Of a stretch of DNA of 6,474 nucleotides, positions 5,340-6,474 are shown in pieces. The stretch's first letter is position 1, and every line of letters begins with the position of its first letter. The position numbers and the translations under genes were made by a program. This DNA comes from Promethearchaeota archaeon (GTDB lineage Archaea; Asgardarchaeota; Lokiarchaeia; Sigynarchaeales; SOKP01). Where the stretch lies: NCBI GenBank assembly GCA_016839905.1, contig JAEOTJ010000374.1, forward strand, positions 1-6,474, written 5' to 3'. The notes under the pieces are model-generated. The model worked only from the letters and a program-made list of their open reading frames with translations. It did no database searches and was not told the DNA's origin.

Positions 5340-5408
5340 TCAAATATAATTATTAAGAGAGTAGTAGTAATCAATAATTATAAATTGGAATAAATAAAAT
5401 TATAATTC

Positions 5409-5936
5409 TTATTCATTAGTAATCTTTTCTAACGTATCTTTAATTAACGTATTAAATGCCTCTTCAACATTATCTCCTGTTTTAGCCGAGGTGAAAAGTA
5501 CATTCATATGATTTTTTTTAGCGAATTTTTTTGCTACATCTTCATTTACACCAATTTGGTTAGCCAAATCAGTTTTATTTCCGACAAGTAATAAGGGTTG
5601 TTCTCCTCTTGCTTCTTTAAAACTCTGTATCCATTCATTAAGCTTAGTGAAAGTCTTCTTTTGTGTTACATCGAAAATTACTAATGCTCCATTTGCTCCT
5701 TCTAAATACAGTTTTCTAAGGGATTTAAAAGATTCTTGCCCTCCAAGATCCCATATTTGTGCTGAAGTACCTCCATAACCCTCCACTGTAGTGTCATACT
5801 TTAATAAATTAACTCCAAGGGTGCTCTTATAGTTGTCTCTAAATTTCTTCTCGATAAATCTATAAACGAGTGAAGTCTTTCCTACACCAGCTTCACCAAG
5901 CAAACAAATCTTTAATACATATTTATTATCAATCAT
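5409..5936 (-). CDS. Rab/Ras-like small GTPase (Asgard type)
   Basis: This 175-residue protein is a single G domain with every guanine-nucleotide motif. G1 is GEAGVGKTS (14-22). Switch I is YKSTLGVN, with Thr39 for magnesium. G3 is WDLGGQE (62-68), with Gln67 matching the catalytic glutamine of Ras. G4 is NKTD (120-123) and G5 is TSAK (149-152). YLEGANGALVIFDVT (77-91) is strongly Rab-like, whereas G-G in WDLGGQE resembles Arf-type proteins rather than the A-G of Rab. It should cycle between GDP and GTP states and act as a switch. There is no C-terminal cysteine for prenylation and no Gly2 for myristoylation; it ends in KITNE, so any membrane contact must come through partners. Asgard archaea carry many such GTPases. 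Upstream on the same strand, 104 bp away, is a zinc-finger membrane protein, a possible partner by position only. There is no Shine-Dalgarno; a TATA-like TTATAAGA near 5966-5973 predicts a short leader. Confidence 0.95.
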   Translation of the reverse strand: MIDNKYVLKICLLGEAGVGKTSLVYRFIEKKFRDNYKSTLGVNLLKYDTTVEGYGGTSAQIWDLGGQESFKSLRKLYLEGANGALVIFDVTQKKTFTKLNEWIQSFKEARGEQPLLLVGNKTDLANQIGVNEDVAKKFAKKNHMNVLFTSAKTGDNVEEAFNTLIKDTLEKITNE

Positions 5937-5965
5937 TATTATTCAAAATGAAAAATCATTATTGT

Positions 5966-5973
5966 ATCTTATA
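5966..5973 (-). promoter_or_regulatory. Candidate TATA box of the GTPase gene
   Basis: On the minus strand TTATAAGA is centred about 34 bases upstream of the GTPase ATG, predicting transcription start near 5944 and a leader of about eight bases. Another box, ATTATATG near 5978-5985, is possible. Confidence 0.35.
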
Positions 5974-6017
5974 ATTCATATAATATCGTTATACCTTTTT
6001 AAAAATTATCTACTTTT

Positions 6018-6035
6018 TTTATGATTTATCATAAA
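6018..6035. repeat. 18-bp palindrome between the zinc-finger and GTPase genes
   Basis: TTTATGAT (6018-6025) and ATCATAAA (6028-6035) are perfect 8-bp arms around TT. The site starts six bases after the zinc-finger gene stop and lies 82-99 bp upstream of the GTPase ATG, so it may be an upstream regulatory site or a 3' hairpin. Its outer half-site TTATGA/TCATAA is the same as in the 28-bp palindrome at 3386-3413. Confidence 0.4.
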
Positions 6036-6040
6036 TTTAA

Positions 6041-6451
6041 TTATTTTTCATTTAAGTATTTAAAAAGTAGAGATCCATAGATAAGGTTAATAATAATAAA
6101 TAATAATCCTAAAAAAAAGAACATCATACTTATATAACTTAAACTAATTGAACCAATAGCAATTATAAGAAAAAAAAGGAAAATATAATATCCATTTTTA
6201 GCCCAAAATTTCAATTTCATGGCGTTTTTACTTACTTTTTCCATTTCTTTAACAGGTAATTTCTTAAAACAATTTTTGCAAAAAATACCCAATTTCCCAC
6301 CTAAAATAGAACACTTTAAGCAATACTCATTTTCACATTTGGTACATTTTCTAAAATCAATTTTTAAATATTTTTTAGAGCAAATAAGACATTTTTGAGT
6401 GTTATATTTAATGATTTCCTTATTAATCTGATTTTCTTCTATAAACGGCAT
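6041..6451 (-). CDS. Membrane protein with FYVE/RING-spaced eight-cysteine zinc finger
   Basis: This 136-residue protein has an N-terminal zinc-binding module and two membrane helices. Cysteines form four CxxC pairs: 21/24, 36/39, 44/47 and 58/61, with gaps of 11, 4 and 10. The four-residue gap and the text FRKCTKCENEYCLKCS resemble the centre of FYVE fingers, suggesting a cross-brace fold binding two zinc ions. A pair of zinc ribbons is the alternative. The PI3P-binding FYVE residues (WxxD, RHHCR, RVC) are absent, so lipid recognition of that kind is not supported. Hydrophobic segments at about 87-107 and 109-130 would form a membrane hairpin; the lysine-rich linker (62-85) suggests both ends are cytoplasmic. 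The ATG at 6451 is the first after an in-frame stop at 6458, only 23 bases from the window edge, so its promoter is not seen. It lies upstream of the small GTPase on the same strand. Function is unknown; protein-protein scaffolding at the membrane is inferred. Confidence 0.8.
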   Translation of the reverse strand: MPFIEENQINKEIIKYNTQKCLICSKKYLKIDFRKCTKCENEYCLKCSILGGKLGIFCKNCFKKLPVKEMEKVSKNAMKLKFWAKNGYYIFLFFLIIAIGSISLSYISMMFFFLGLLFIIINLIYGSLLFKYLNEK

Positions 6452-6474
6452 TATGTATTACTATTCATTAGAAA

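Larger units (their letters stand above)
5149..5408. other. Intergenic region between the GTPase and TBP-2 genes
   Basis: This 260-bp stretch has no convincing coding frame. On the minus strand it first holds the T-rich terminator of the GTPase gene (around 5319-5339), then A/T-rich promoter candidates for TBP-2: ATTTATAA near 5239-5246 and ATATATTTAAAT at 5221-5232. Last comes a leader of roughly 50-70 bases with the CCAATA palindrome. The long leader contrasts with that of TBP-1. Confidence 0.5.

Noticed and set aside
5947..5960. Inverted repeat AATGA-AAAA-TCATT just upstream of the GTPase ATG
   Set aside because: Five-base arms in A/T-rich sequence are too short to separate from chance.
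6041..6451. True FYVE domain binding PI3P
   Set aside because: The cysteine spacing is FYVE-like, but WxxD, the RHHCR basic patch and RVC are all missing, so only a FYVE/RING-like zinc scaffold can be claimed.
4498..6451. Single minus-strand operon from zinc finger through both TBPs
   Set aside because: Gaps of 104, 260 and 70 bp, U-tracts after the GTPase and TBP-2, and separate TATA-like boxes argue for individual transcripts.

Overview
The window is strongly AT-rich and reads as a chromosomal segment of an Asgard archaeon (Lokiarchaeota-like; lineage inferred). Three things point there. It has archaeal-type TATA-binding proteins with Asn/Phe DNA-contact residues in both repeats. It has a compact Rab/Ras-like small GTPase without a lipidation tail. 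It also has proteins with eukaryote-like architecture: a probable longin-like + winged-helix protein, and a FYVE/RING-spaced zinc-finger membrane protein. Coding density is moderate, and most starts lack a Shine-Dalgarno sequence, with TATA-like boxes close upstream, as expected for leaderless or short-leader archaeal genes.

Left part, + strand: a GTG-started gene (181-819) for a probable longin-like/winged-helix protein. It is followed by a likely two-gene unit, a PLP-dependent DegT/DnrJ/EryC1/StrS sugar aminotransferase (927-2060) and an acylphosphatase (2088-2360), 27 bp apart. Convergent to these, on the minus strand, is a crotonase-fold protein (2494-3231) in which both canonical catalytic glutamates are replaced. 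It carries the only clear Shine-Dalgarno in the window.

Middle: a 234-bp divergent intergenic region holds a 28-bp near-perfect palindrome (3386-3413). It separates the crotonase from an unrecognised 117-residue ORF (3466-3819). That ORF runs convergently into a TBP gene and shares a TTAA with it, so each strand reads TAA there.

Right part, all minus strand, in transcription order: a membrane-anchored eight-cysteine zinc-finger protein (6451-6041), the small GTPase (5936-5409), TBP-2 (5148-4498) and TBP-1 (4427-3816). The two TBPs are a tandem duplication. Their saddle domains are about 92% identical in nucleotides by hand count, but both termini are unrelated: TBP-2 has an acidic N-terminal extension and TBP-1 an acidic C-terminal tail. 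Each gene appears to have its own promoter and U-tract terminator rather than forming one operon.

The most notable points are the tandem TBP paralogs with conserved DNA and TFB contacts but diverged ends, the FYVE-spaced zinc finger on a two-helix membrane anchor beside a small GTPase, the crotonase without its catalytic glutamates, and the 28-bp palindrome. No tRNA, rRNA, CRISPR array or mobile element was seen.
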